Part shown: positions 25,921-34,599 of the stretch, piece after piece | Numbering within the stretch: position 1 is the first letter of the stretch | Layout: each line of letters begins with the position of its first letter | Source: Bradyrhizobium sp. SRL28 | GTDB lineage: Bacteria; Pseudomonadota; Alphaproteobacteria; Rhizobiales; Xanthobacteraceae | NCBI RefSeq assembly: GCF_018596315.1 | Contig: NZ_JAHEAG010000003.1 | Location: 310,001 to 374,000 of the forward strand | Direction: 5' to 3' | Length of the DNA stretch: 64,000 bases | The notes under the pieces: generated by a model | Database searches by the model: none | Told to the model about the DNA's origin: nothing | The model's input: the letters and a program-made list of their open reading frames with translations, nothing else | Made by a program: the position numbers and the translations under genes

Positions 25921-26900
25921 GTCAGGTTTCCCCCTCGATGCCCGGTCCACCAGCGGCTCAGATCGGCAACCGAGTCCGTGCAGCCGAACCGTGCGCGCCA
26001 GCCAAACTCCTCTGCCATGCGCGCGACCGAAAGCGGTGCCCGGTCGGCCGGACTATGCAGGTCGACCGTTGCCACTTCACCGGCATCCGTCAGCCGACAA
26101 ACAAAGCCCGGGTGCAACGCAGCAAGCTCTTGGCCCCATTGCAACGCCGACCATTCCACGCCGGTTGAAATGTTATAGAGCTGATGCTTCGGCTTCGCGG
26201 CCTCGATCAGCACTGTCGCGGCCTCCGCGACATCCACGGCATAGATCCAGTCCCTGACGCCTGGACGCGATAGAACGGCCTCGTACCCCTCCTGCATCGC
26301 GGTCAGAATCTGCGCCTGCGGGCTTGGCGTGTCACGCACGTCGTTGCTCCGCTCCCACGGCCCGAACACGGCGCTCAGCCGCACGCTGATGATCTCCTGT
26401 TGCCAAAGACCAGCCAGGCGCGCAGCGACCTTCTCGGACGCGAATTTGGTGATGGCATAGAGTGAGGCCGGATCACAGGGCGTTTCTTCATCGAGCAGCA
26501 CGTTCCGGAATGCGCTCATACCGTAGGCTGCCGCAGACGACAGATTGACGATGCGTCTAACGCCGCGGCTTCGCGCCGCGATCAGGATCGGCGTCTGAGC
26601 CAGCAGGTTTACCCGTAAGATAGTCTCGGGATCGCTCGCCTCGCGCTCCGGCCCGGCGGTGATCGCGGCTCCCAGAATGATGGCGTCATAACCCCTGGCG
26701 ATCACCGATTCCACGGTTTGACTATCCGTCACATCGCCCTGGATAGCGGTCAGCCGATCGCCGTGAGACGCAAAATCCTTCATTGCGTCAGGTGGCAAGC
26801 CCGCGCGGTCGAACAATGTCACCGCATGACCGCGCGCCAGTAGCGCCGCGGCAATATTGAGCCCGACGAAACCGGTGCCGCCGAAGACAAGGATTCTCAT
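25917..26900 (-). CDS. NAD-dependent epimerase/dehydratase family protein
   Basis: A 327-residue extended SDR. It has GGTGFVG near residue 7, an Asp after strand 2, catalytic Ser/Thr in LSSAAAYG and Y-x3-K in SLYAITKFASEK. The C-terminal half has the sugar-nucleotide-type FGPWERSNDVRDTP segment. It may act on a sugar-like or hydroxy-acid intermediate; no other nucleotide-sugar gene is near. It starts 31 bases after the hydantoinase stop on the same strand. Confidence 0.87.
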   Translation of the reverse strand: MRILVFGGTGFVGLNIAAALLARGHAVTLFDRAGLPPDAMKDFASHGDRLTAIQGDVTDSQTVESVIARGYDAIILGAAITAGPEREASDPETILRVNLLAQTPILIAARSRGVRRIVNLSSAAAYGMSAFRNVLLDEETPCDPASLYAITKFASEKVAARLAGLWQQEIISVRLSAVFGPWERSNDVRDTPSPQAQILTAMQEGYEAVLSRPGVRDWIYAVDVAEAATVLIEAAKPKHQLYNISTGVEWSALQWGQELAALHPGFVCRLTDAGEVATVDLHSPADRAPLSVARMAEEFGWRARFGCTDSVADLSRWWTGHRGGNLT

Positions 26901-26931
26901 CGTTTAATCCGAACGCGTCGCAGCGGACGGA

Positions 26932-28401
26932 TCACAGCAGCCTCGCACCGAAATTCTGCTCGGGGTCCATATCGGATACCAATCGACCGGTCGGTTTCGC
27001 CGCCTCGCCTCCCGTGCGCGGAAGGAAACGCCCGGAGCCCGCTTCGACCGAACGTTTGCCGTCCGCGACAATCACGCGCCCGCGCGATAGCACCGTGACC
27101 GGCCAGCCGCGCAGCTTGCGGCCGGCGAACGGCGTATAGCCCGCCAGATCATGCATCATCGCGTCGCTCAGCGTGACCTCGCGCTGCGGGTCCCAGATCG
27201 CGATGTCAGCATCGGCGCCAACCGCGACCGAGCCCTTGCGCGGATGCAGATTGTAGATCTTTGCCGGCGCGGTCGCGGTCAGCTCGACGAATTTTTCGAG
27301 GCCCAATCGGCCCTTCGAAACCATGGCGTCGAACAGCAGCGGCAGGCGGACCTCGAGGCCGGGCAGACCGTTCGCCACCTGCTTGAAATTCGGGTTGGGG
27401 CCGGCGCGCAATTTTCCGGTCTCATTGAACCGGTACGGCGCGTGATCGGACGACACGGTCTGGAGATCGCCGAGCGCAAGCGCCTGCCACAGCGCTTCCT
27501 GGTCGGCCGCGCGGCGCGGCGGCGGGCTGCACATCCATTTGGCGCCTTCCACGCCGGGCTTGTCGAGATCGTCGGCGGTGAGAAAGAGATATTGCGGGCA
27601 AGTCTCCGCGAACACTTTCAACCCCTGCCCGCGCGCATCGCGGATCACCTTGGCGCCTTCGGCTGTCGACACGTGAAAGATCATGATCGGCTGGTCGATC
27701 AGCGCGGCCATGCCGATCAGCCGGTTGAAGGCCTCCGCTTCCGAGACGCGGGCGTGGCTGATCGCGTGATATTTTGGATCGGTATAGCCGCGCGCCAGCA
27801 GCCGCTTCACCATCCAGGAGATAATCCCGTGGTTCTCGGCATGCGCACAGAGCATCGCGCCGCCGTCGCGCGCCGCAAGCAGAATGTCCAGCAGCGGTTC
27901 GTCGTCGATTTTCAGGCGATCATAGGTCATGAAGATCTTGATCGAACCATGGCCCTGCTTGATCAGCGCAGGCAGATCCGCTTCCAGCGTTTCCCTGGTC
28001 GGATCGGCGATGATCATGTGGAAGGCGTAGTCGATCACCGCGCCCTTTCGCGCGAGCGCATGATACTCCTCCAGCACCTGCGGCAGCTTCATGCCGACGT
28101 GCTGGGCCGCAAACGGGATCACGGTGGTGGTGCCGCCGAAAGCCGCCGAGACGGTCGCGCTCTCGAACGTATCGGCGTTCACGATACCTGCGGCCGACAG
28201 CTGCTCGATATGGGCGTGGCTGTCGACACCGCCGGGCAGCACCAGCTTGCCCCGCGCGTCGATCTCCCGCCGCGCGCCCTGTAGCCCGCGTCCGATGGCG
28301 ACGATCGTCTCACCGGAAATGGCGACGTCGGCCTCGAACACGTCGCTCACAGTCGCGACGCGTCCGCCGCGAATGAGAAGGTCGTAGGCGGGCTCGGTCA
28401 T
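26932..28401 (-). CDS. hydA: D-hydantoinase / dihydropyrimidinase
   Basis: A 489-residue amidohydrolase-superfamily enzyme that opens hydantoin or dihydropyrimidine rings to N-carbamoyl acids. All metal ligands are visible: H62 and H64 in DSHAH, the carbamylated Lys near 155 in GSIKIFMTYD, H187 in CAHAENH, H243 in FHVSTAEG and D319 in SSDHAP. The substrate Tyr is near 160. GGGGAG lies 6 bases before the ATG. The divergent racemase and nearby D-carbamoylase make this a complete hydantoin-to-D-amino-acid set. No dihydropyrimidine dehydrogenase gene is present, so the reductive uracil pathway is not complete here. Confidence 0.94.
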   Translation of the reverse strand: MTEPAYDLLIRGGRVATVSDVFEADVAISGETIVAIGRGLQGARREIDARGKLVLPGGVDSHAHIEQLSAAGIVNADTFESATVSAAFGGTTTVIPFAAQHVGMKLPQVLEEYHALARKGAVIDYAFHMIIADPTRETLEADLPALIKQGHGSIKIFMTYDRLKIDDEPLLDILLAARDGGAMLCAHAENHGIISWMVKRLLARGYTDPKYHAISHARVSEAEAFNRLIGMAALIDQPIMIFHVSTAEGAKVIRDARGQGLKVFAETCPQYLFLTADDLDKPGVEGAKWMCSPPPRRAADQEALWQALALGDLQTVSSDHAPYRFNETGKLRAGPNPNFKQVANGLPGLEVRLPLLFDAMVSKGRLGLEKFVELTATAPAKIYNLHPRKGSVAVGADADIAIWDPQREVTLSDAMMHDLAGYTPFAGRKLRGWPVTVLSRGRVIVADGKRSVEAGSGRFLPRTGGEAAKPTGRLVSDMDPEQNFGARLL

Positions 28402-28606
28402 GGCAAACTCCCCAACTACTAAGTCCTGAATCCTAAGTCTTGCGTTCGCCGGATAAAAGCACAGATCGTGCCGTTACACTCCCTTGCGCTTTCGCAGCAG
28501 ACAGTGGACCATGCATTACTGGATGGCATGGTCATTGCTTCCATTGCCGTCCAGTTGCGCGTCGTCTGACCGTATCGGCCGACGCGTCATCCCGCAGGAA
28601 AACACC

Positions 28607-29269
28607 ATGTCCCGGCCACGCATTCTTGTCATCAATCCCAATTCCAACCAGCTCGTGACGCAAGGGCTGGAGCAAGCCTTGAAGCCGCTCGACTTTGAAG
28701 GCGGACCGGAGATCGTCTGCGAAACGCTGGCCGAGGGCCCCTACGGGATCGAGAGCCAGGCCGACGTCGACGGCGTGGCGATGCCGCTGCGCCGCCTCGT
28801 CGAAGGCGACAACCATTCGGCCGCCTTCGTCATTGCCTGCTACAGCGATCCGGGTCTGCATGTCTGCCGCGAAGCCACCGACCGACCCGTATTCGGCATC
28901 GCCGAATGCGGCGTGCTGACGGCGCTCGCGCGCGCCGAGACCTTCGGCGTCATTGCGATCGCGCAGCGCTCGATCCGCCGCCATGTCCGTTACCTCAGGC
29001 AGATGGGCCTGATGGATCGTCTGACCAGGGAGCGGCCGCTCAACATGAGCGTGGCGGAGACGGCGTCGGGCGAAGGAACGCTCGCGAAGATGATCGAGGT
29101 CGGACGCGCGCTCAAGGACGAAGACGGATCCGGCGCCATCGTGATGGGCTGTGCCGGCATGGCGCGTCACCGCCGGCCGCTGGAGCAGGCGCTCGGGATT
29201 CCCGTGATCGATCCGACCCAGGCAGCCGTGACCATGGCGCTGGGCACCGTGCAGTTCTCGCATCACTGA
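28607..29269 (+). CDS. Hydantoin racemase / Asp-Glu racemase family
   Basis: A 220-residue member of the aspartate/glutamate/hydantoin racemase superfamily. The family start is RILVINPNSN and the two catalytic cysteines are in VIACYSDPGL (C78) and VMGCAGM (C182). It interconverts D- and L-5-substituted hydantoins so that the stereoselective hydantoinase can use both. I chose the ATG at 28607, preceded by GCAGGAA at about 7 bases, rather than longer in-frame extensions with no homology. It is divergent from the hydantoinase gene (205-base spacer) and its end overlaps the convergent flavin reductase by 7 bases. Confidence 0.9.
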   Translation: MSRPRILVINPNSNQLVTQGLEQALKPLDFEGGPEIVCETLAEGPYGIESQADVDGVAMPLRRLVEGDNHSAAFVIACYSDPGLHVCREATDRPVFGIAECGVLTALARAETFGVIAIAQRSIRRHVRYLRQMGLMDRLTRERPLNMSVAETASGEGTLAKMIEVGRALKDEDGSGAIVMGCAGMARHRRPLEQALGIPVIDPTQAAVTMALGTVQFSHH

Positions 29270-29922
29270 CTTTGGTCGGACGTTTCGGCCGCTCCGTTGC
29301 GCGCGAGCCACTGCGCGTGGCTTTCACGCGTCAGCGCAAAGGTATCGCGCTGGGCAGCGTAGAGATTGCCGAACAAGCGCCCGATCGGTCGGTATACATC
29401 GAAATCGACATACATCTTTTCATAGTCGATCAGGCCCTCGCGCGCGTGCAGGCGCAGCACCTCCCCAACAAGAAGCTCGCGGCCGGGACCGAAGGCGAGT
29501 GCGACGTGCTGTCGGCACTCGAGCGCGAAAGGCGCCGCGGCCAATCGCGGCACGTCAATATCGATCGACGGCAATGTCTTCAGCCCCGTCGCCTCCACTT
29601 CGCTGTCACCGGAGGGAAAGTCGATCGCGCAATCGTTGATGGCTGCCGCCAGCGCCTCGTCCACTAAATGCACGACGAACTGCCCGCTGCGGTGGATGTT
29701 GCGCGTGGTGTCCTTGGGGCTGAAATCGGCCTTGTGTTGCAGGCCGAGCACCACGAGCGGTGGATCTTCGGAGAAGACGTTGAAGAAGCTGAACGGCGCC
29801 GCGTTGACGCTACCGTTCTCGTCAAGTGTCGTGACCAGCGCGATCGGCCGCGGCACGACCACCCCGCACAGCAACTTGTACCGGTCGTGCGGATCAAGTT
29901 CGCGGAAGGAGATACCGGACAT
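29263..29922 (-). CDS. Flavin reductase-like FMN-binding split-barrel protein
   Basis: A 219-residue protein of the flavin_Reduct (DIM6/NTAB) family. The FMN-binding block is CGVVVPRPIALVTTLDENG, followed by NAAPFSFFNVFSEDPPLV. Members reduce FMN with NAD(P)H for two-component monooxygenases or act on small amides; the conserved part does not tell which. It begins directly after the carbamoylase stop (TAG then ATG), so the two genes are coupled. Its link to hydantoin metabolism is unclear. Confidence 0.87.
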   Translation of the reverse strand: MSGISFRELDPHDRYKLLCGVVVPRPIALVTTLDENGSVNAAPFSFFNVFSEDPPLVVLGLQHKADFSPKDTTRNIHRSGQFVVHLVDEALAAAINDCAIDFPSGDSEVEATGLKTLPSIDIDVPRLAAAPFALECRQHVALAFGPGRELLVGEVLRLHAREGLIDYEKMYVDFDVYRPIGRLFGNLYAAQRDTFALTRESHAQWLARNGAAETSDQSQ

Positions 29923-30855
29923 CTAGTTTTCCGGAGGCAGCACCACGCCGGTGCGGCTGGTGATCAGGCCGTAATGCTCGATGCGGCGGTGGCGCGCGAA
30001 ATTGAAGATCGTGTTCTTGCCAAAGATAGTGGCGTCAAGATCGCAGGGGTGAACCAGCAGTTCGTCCTCTTCGGTCTTGGCTTCGACGACGATCTCGCCG
30101 TCCGGATCGACGATCAGGCTGCCGCCGATCAAGGGATGGCCATCTTCGACGCCGGCCTTGGCAACGCATACGACCCAGGTCGAATTCTGGTAGGCGCCGG
30201 CCTGCGCGGAGAGCCGATTGTGGAACAGCCGCTTCTCGGGCCCCTCCTCGCTCTTCTCGGCATTGACCGAGGGGGTGTTGTAACCAATCAGCACCATCTC
30301 GACGCCTTGCAGGCCCATCACGCGATAGGTCTCCGGCCAGCGCCGGTCGTTGCAGACGGCCATGCCGAAGATTCCGCCGAGGGCGCGCCAGACGTCGAAA
30401 CCGAGGTCGCCCGGCTCAAAGTAGCGTTTCTCCAGATGCTGGAACGCGCGTTTCGTGTCGAACTCCGAATGACCGGGCAGATGAACCTTGCGGTACTTGC
30501 CGACAATTTTTCCAGACTTGTCGGTGAGGATGCAGGTGTTGAAATGATGGCCATCCGGCGTCAGTTCGGCATAGCCAAAATTCATTGCAATCTTGTGATG
30601 GGCGGCTCGCTCAAACAAAGCTCTTGTCGCCGCATTCGGCATCTCGCGTTCGAACCACGCGTCGACCTCGGCCTGATCCTCCATGTACCAGCGCGGAAAG
30701 AACGTGGTGAGGGCGAGCTCCGGATAGACGATCAGATCGGCGCCCTTCGCCTTGGCTTCATCCATCAGCGCGATCATGCGCTTGACGACGGCTTCGCGGC
30801 TGTCGGCTTTCTGGATCGGGCCCAACTGGGCGGCGGCAACATTGATGACGCGCAT
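29923..30855 (-). CDS. N-carbamoyl-D-amino acid amidohydrolase (nitrilase superfamily)
   Basis: A protein of about 310 residues with the nitrilase triad: E46 in YPELALT, K123 in YRKVHLPG and C168 in AVCNDRRWPE. The NDRRWPE and HLEKRYFEPG blocks are typical of D-carbamoylases. It hydrolyses N-carbamoyl-D-amino acids to D-amino acid, CO2 and ammonia, completing the hydantoinase route. I start at the ATG at 30855 (MRVINVAAAQ), which matches the usual 304-312 residue length; an ATG at 30897 is possible, and neither has a strong ribosome site. It heads a two-gene unit with the flavin reductase. Confidence 0.92.
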   Translation of the reverse strand: MRVINVAAAQLGPIQKADSREAVVKRMIALMDEAKAKGADLIVYPELALTTFFPRWYMEDQAEVDAWFEREMPNAATRALFERAAHHKIAMNFGYAELTPDGHHFNTCILTDKSGKIVGKYRKVHLPGHSEFDTKRAFQHLEKRYFEPGDLGFDVWRALGGIFGMAVCNDRRWPETYRVMGLQGVEMVLIGYNTPSVNAEKSEEGPEKRLFHNRLSAQAGAYQNSTWVVCVAKAGVEDGHPLIGGSLIVDPDGEIVVEAKTEEDELLVHPCDLDATIFGKNTIFNFARHRRIEHYGLITSRTGVVLPPEN

Positions 30856-31251
30856 GGATAACTTTCTGGATGCTTCCATTTGAGGCGGCGCTTGCATGAA
30901 AATGAAGCAGCCTGCGGAGCTTGGAGTCCTGTCGGACTCGATCGAAGTCAGCAGTTAAAGTTTTGGTTCACACGAAGTCAATTCCGCAGACAGCTCGCGT
31001 GACGCACGTCAGTTCTGCGTTTCTGCTCGCCAGTTGCGATCGGAAGTTCTGATGCGGCAATGATCGCCAACGCAACGAAGCGACGGGTCTTGGTACGGGC
31101 CGCGCGACCCCGCCTGATCGAGTGCGCGGAGCGCACGACGAATGATCCCGCCGTTTCGGCGATGACTTGTGGCGGCGCAACAACCGGCAGCCCTTCCCGC
31201 GCTGAAAGGGTTAACGGCCGGTAGCCCACCGGCGCCGCGTTCAAATCGCCG

Positions 31252-31307
31252 TTGTGCTCGCTCGAAATCTGATTATACTACTGTCTCAGCCGCAACCGCT
31301 GCTGAGA
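31252..31307 (+). promoter_or_regulatory. Candidate promoter and operator of the URC operon
   Basis: Within the 516-base spacer 30856-31371, which holds no convincing gene, TTGTGC (31252-31257) and TATACT (31274-31279) are 16 bases apart, a plausible sigma-70 pair. Immediately downstream, at the likely start site, is an inverted repeat TCTCAGC (31284-31290) / GCTGAGA (31301-31307) with a 10-base centre. The layout suggests a repressor site over the transcription start. No regulator gene is adjacent. Confidence 0.4.
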
Positions 31308-31325
31308 TTTAATTATTGGTGACCA

Positions 31326-31347
31326 GGCCCGTCTATTTAGGCGGGCC
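31326..31347 (+). promoter_or_regulatory. Leader hairpin before the URC operon
   Basis: GGCCCGTC and GGCGGGCC pair as an 8-bp stem (one G-T pair) with loop TATTTA, ending 24 bases before the first ATG. It is in the predicted leader of the GTP-cyclohydrolase-II-like gene. It has no T-tract, so it is not a classical terminator; a role in translation or mRNA stability is possible. Confidence 0.4.
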
Positions 31348-31371
31348 GTCGCCGTTTCAGGGTTCGTGGCG

Positions 31372-32622
31372 ATGACTCGTTCCAATCGGATTGATCATAT
31401 TCGCATTACGTCGCACCCGGCACCGGGTGCCAAGCTTAAATTCCCGATCACCTGGGGCGCACCTAGCGCGCGCGAACGTGGACCGGTGATCGGCACCGTG
31501 TCGCGCCCGGCGGACCGCAACGTGATCGGCACGCATGGCGGATCCTATTCGGTCTATCGCGCGCTCGCCGTCTCGTCTGGCGCCCTCGACCCGATCCGAC
31601 GTCCGGATCTCACCAACACCCACCCTGCTGAAACAATCGGGCCGTTTCCGCAATGGGCCGAGCCGCAGCGGATCGTCTCGCTCGACCCATGGGGACATCT
31701 CGCCTCGGAAAACTTCGCAAGCGAGATCACCGAGGGCATCGACATCCGTCCGAGTATCGCCATCACGCGCGCCCGTCTTGATCTGCCCGAACTGCAAGCG
31801 GCGATCGAGGCCGGACGGCTCAAGCAGGATGGCGAGGTCGTGCACAAGAATGGCAGCGTCTCCGTCGTCAAGATTGCGATCGACCCGGTCTGGTATCTGC
31901 CCGGCCTGGCGGCGCGCTTCGCCACCACCGAGAACAATCTGCGCCGACAATTGTTCGAACAGACCGCAGGCATGTTTCCGGAACTGGTGACACGGCCCGA
32001 CCTGCAGGTCTTTCTGCCGCCGATCGGCGGCACGACAGCCTATCTGTTCGGCGACGTCAGCAAACTGCCCGACCACTCCACCAAGATAACCTGCCGCGTG
32101 CATGATGAATGTAACGGCTCCGACGTGTTTGGTTCAGACATCTGCACCTGTCGTCCTTACCTGATTCACGGCATCGAAGAATGCGCGCGCGCAGGCCAAG
32201 GCGGCGGGCTCGGCATCATCATCTACAATCGCAAGGAAGGCCGCGCGCTCGGCGAGGTCACGAAGTTTCTGGTCTATAACGCCCGCAAGCGTCAGGAAGG
32301 CGGCGATGCCGCGGCTCAGTATTTCGAGCGCACCGAATGTGTCGCCGGCGTGCAGGACGCCCGATTCCAGCAGCTGATGCCGGATGTGGTGCACTGGCTC
32401 GGCCTCAAGCGGATCGATCGCTTCGTTTCCATGAGCGACATGAAGTACGACGCGCTGACCGGTCAGGGTATTGAAATCGTCGAGCGCGTGCCTATCCCCG
32501 ACGACATGATCCCGGCCGACGCGCATGTGGAAATCGCGGCAAAGAAGGCTGCCGGCTACTACACACCGGAGCCACAAGAAGATCCGGACAATCCGGTCGG
32601 CCGTTCGCTCGAAAAATATTGA
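31372..32622 (+). CDS. urc1: GTP cyclohydrolase II-like protein, URC1 family (uracil catabolism)
   Basis: A 416-residue protein. The C-terminal half is a GTP cyclohydrolase II domain with zinc ligands C247, C258 and C260 (HDEC, then CTC), followed by LGIIIYNRKEGRALGE. The roughly 200-residue N-terminal extension is absent from RibA and typical of the URC1 group. No other riboflavin gene is near. Instead, it is followed by DUF1688 (URC4) and a UPRTase (URC6), the set that in yeast degrades uracil by a route different from the reductive pathway. The ATG at 31372 is preferred; a GTG at 31366 is in frame. Confidence 0.92.
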   Translation: MTRSNRIDHIRITSHPAPGAKLKFPITWGAPSARERGPVIGTVSRPADRNVIGTHGGSYSVYRALAVSSGALDPIRRPDLTNTHPAETIGPFPQWAEPQRIVSLDPWGHLASENFASEITEGIDIRPSIAITRARLDLPELQAAIEAGRLKQDGEVVHKNGSVSVVKIAIDPVWYLPGLAARFATTENNLRRQLFEQTAGMFPELVTRPDLQVFLPPIGGTTAYLFGDVSKLPDHSTKITCRVHDECNGSDVFGSDICTCRPYLIHGIEECARAGQGGGLGIIIYNRKEGRALGEVTKFLVYNARKRQEGGDAAAQYFERTECVAGVQDARFQQLMPDVVHWLGLKRIDRFVSMSDMKYDALTGQGIEIVERVPIPDDMIPADAHVEIAAKKAAGYYTPEPQEDPDNPVGRSLEKY

Positions 32623-32636
32623 GAGAGGCGGCGGCC

Positions 32637-33881
32637 TTGTCCCTTGCAAATCCGGAGACGTCAGCGGCTTTGACGTTGCTAAGTGCGAAGGCGGTCCGCG
32701 AGCGCGCGCACCGCATGCTCGCGATCGGCCTCGAAGACAGACTTCCGAACTTCCGCATCGACCTCGATCGCATGGACGGCGCAATCGATCTGGTGCTGGA
32801 AACGACGCGCGAAGCCTATCCTTTGTTCGACGTACCGTTTCATTCGCGCTGGCGACACTTCGTCACCAACGGAGACGACCGTTGGTCTGCTGTCGCCGAC
32901 CGGACCGGCTGGCCCGATCGCGCAGCCCGTGCCCGGGCTGAATTCGATCTGGCCATCGTCAGCGTCTTCCTCGATGCCGGCGCTGGTCCATCGTGGCACT
33001 ACCACGATCCAAAATCCGGATCATCCATCGGCCGTTCGGAAGGATTAGGGCTGGCCAGCCTTGCCATGTTCACGGGCGGCGCATTCTCGGCTGCGCCCCT
33101 TGAGCCCTTGCGCGTCGATGCCGACGTGCTCGCGAATCTTGGCGTTGCCGACCTCGAGCGCGGCATGCAGGTCTCGGATGCCAATCCGCTGGTCGGGTTG
33201 GACGGCCGCGCCGACCTGTTGCGTCGCCTAGGCCGGCTGGTGGCCTCAAAACCGGAAATATTCGGCAGCCACGACACGCCGCGGCCCGGCGGCCTGTTCG
33301 ACCGGCTTGCGATGCTGGCTGAAGGTGGAAAGCTGCCTGCCCCGACGATTTTAGCGGAATTGCTGCAACGGCTCGGGCCGATCTGGCCATCGCGGCTGAC
33401 GCTTGGCGGGATCGCGCTCGGCGACTGCTGGCGGCATCCGGCGTTGACGACCGCGGATGCGACCAGCGGCCTGGTGCCGCTGCACAAGCTCTCGCAATGG
33501 CTGGCGTACTCTCTCATCGAGCCGCTACAGACATCCGGCATCAGCGTGACCGATATCGATGGCCTGACCGGCCTTGCCGAATACCGCAATGGCGGACTGT
33601 TCGTCGATACCGGGGTGCTCGCGTTTCGCGACGCAGAAGCGGCGCAACAAGAACACGAGGTAGCATCACCTCTGGTCGTGGAATGGCGTGCGCTGACGGT
33701 GGCGCTGCTCGACCGCGTCGCTGATGGATTGCGGCACCGGCTTGGACGCGATGCCACATCGATGCCATTGGCGAAAATTCTCGAGGGCGGCACGTGGGCT
33801 GCGGGCCGACGGCTGGCGCGCGAACGCCGCCCCGACGCGTCGCCTCCGGTGAAAGTGATCAGCGACGGCACGGTTTTTTAG
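32637..33881 (+). CDS. urc4: DUF1688 protein, URC4/urg3 family (uracil catabolism)
   Basis: A protein of about 414 residues recognised as the DUF1688 family. Recognisable stretches are [30 protein letters not shown], the GAGPSWHY block with SEGLGLAS, and [10 protein letters not shown] near the C-terminal third. No catalytic residues are established for the family. In yeast, URC4 is required to use uracil as nitrogen source. The TTG at 32637 follows GAGAGAGG (32621-32628) by 8 bases; a TTG at 32619 overlapping the previous stop is the alternative. It lies 14 bases after URC1 and 16 before the UPRTase. Confidence 0.9.
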   Translation: MSLANPETSAALTLLSAKAVRERAHRMLAIGLEDRLPNFRIDLDRMDGAIDLVLETTREAYPLFDVPFHSRWRHFVTNGDDRWSAVADRTGWPDRAARARAEFDLAIVSVFLDAGAGPSWHYHDPKSGSSIGRSEGLGLASLAMFTGGAFSAAPLEPLRVDADVLANLGVADLERGMQVSDANPLVGLDGRADLLRRLGRLVASKPEIFGSHDTPRPGGLFDRLAMLAEGGKLPAPTILAELLQRLGPIWPSRLTLGGIALGDCWRHPALTTADATSGLVPLHKLSQWLAYSLIEPLQTSGISVTDIDGLTGLAEYRNGGLFVDTGVLAFRDAEAAQQEHEVASPLVVEWRALTVALLDRVADGLRHRLGRDATSMPLAKILEGGTWAAGRRLARERRPDASPPVKVISDGTVF

Positions 33882-33897
33882 ATCCGAGGTCAGAAAC

Positions 33898-34527
33898 ATG
33901 GATGGCGTTACGATCGTTAATCACCCGCTGGTGCAGCACAAGCTGACGCTGCTGCGGAAGAAAGACATTTCAACCAAGTCGTTTCGCGAACTCCTCAAGG
34001 AGATCGGGATGCTGCTCTGTTACGAGGTCACCCGCGATCTGCCGCTGGCCGATATCGAAATCGAAACGCCGCTTGCGCATATGAGGTCACCGCAGATCGC
34101 GGGCAAGAAGCTGGTATTCGCGCCGGTGCTGCGTGCCGGCGTGACCTTTGCGGAAGGCATGCTCGATCTGGTGCCGACCGCTCGGATCGCGCATATCGGC
34201 CTTTACCGCGAACCGGAAACCTTCACTGCGGTGGAATATTTCTTCAAGGCGCCGAGCGATCTGCACGAGCGGCTGGTGATCGTGATCTCGCCGGTGCTGG
34301 CAACGGCGAACTCCGCCGTCGCCGCGGTCGACCGGCTGAAGGAGCGCGGTGCAAACGACATTCGACTGGTGTGTCTCATCGGCGCGCCGGAAGGTGTTGA
34401 GCGTATACGCGGCATTCACCCGGACGTTCCGATCTGGCTCGCGGCGATCGACCAGGGGCTGGACGGCAACGCCTATATCGTGCCGGGTCTCGGCGACGCC
34501 GGCGACCGCGCCTATGGCACGAAATAG
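33898..34527 (+). CDS. upp: Uracil phosphoribosyltransferase homologue (URC6-like) with altered PRPP loop
   Basis: A 209-residue protein. The N-terminus ([20 protein letters not shown]), LRAG (78-81), GLYREPET and C-terminal [16 protein letters not shown] match Upp closely and over full length. The PRPP-binding loop, D-P-M-L-A-T-G-G-S in typical Upp, reads S-P-V-L-A-T-A-N-S at 131-139, so the acidic residue and both glycines are replaced. This suggests changed substrate or reaction rather than plain uracil salvage. GAGG precedes the ATG. It closes the three-gene URC operon and converges with dinB. Confidence 0.93.
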   Translation: MDGVTIVNHPLVQHKLTLLRKKDISTKSFRELLKEIGMLLCYEVTRDLPLADIEIETPLAHMRSPQIAGKKLVFAPVLRAGVTFAEGMLDLVPTARIAHIGLYREPETFTAVEYFFKAPSDLHERLVIVISPVLATANSAVAAVDRLKERGANDIRLVCLIGAPEGVERIRGIHPDVPIWLAAIDQGLDGNAYIVPGLGDAGDRAYGTK

Positions 34528-34599
34528 GTTAGCGATCTGATCAGCTGCCGCACAAGATCAGTGAGCGGGTCCCGGCACTTCCGGCAGCGCCTTGAGACG

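Noticed and set aside
26932..30855. Complete reductive uracil pathway
   Set aside because: Hydantoinase and an N-carbamoyl hydrolase are present, but no dihydropyrimidine dehydrogenase subunits, and the hydrolase matches D-carbamoylases; the racemase points to hydantoins.
30968..31244. Short minus-strand frames in the spacer upstream of the URC operon
   Set aside because: No ribosome site, no domain and unusual composition; the region looks regulatory.
31372..32622. Riboflavin-biosynthesis ribA with FMN riboswitch
   Set aside because: The long N-terminal extension, the URC4 and UPRTase partners and the lack of an RFN-like leader favour URC1 over RibA.
34528..34563. CTGATC/GATCAG repeat between upp and dinB as a terminator
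   Set aside because: Only six base pairs with a 13-base loop and no T-tract.
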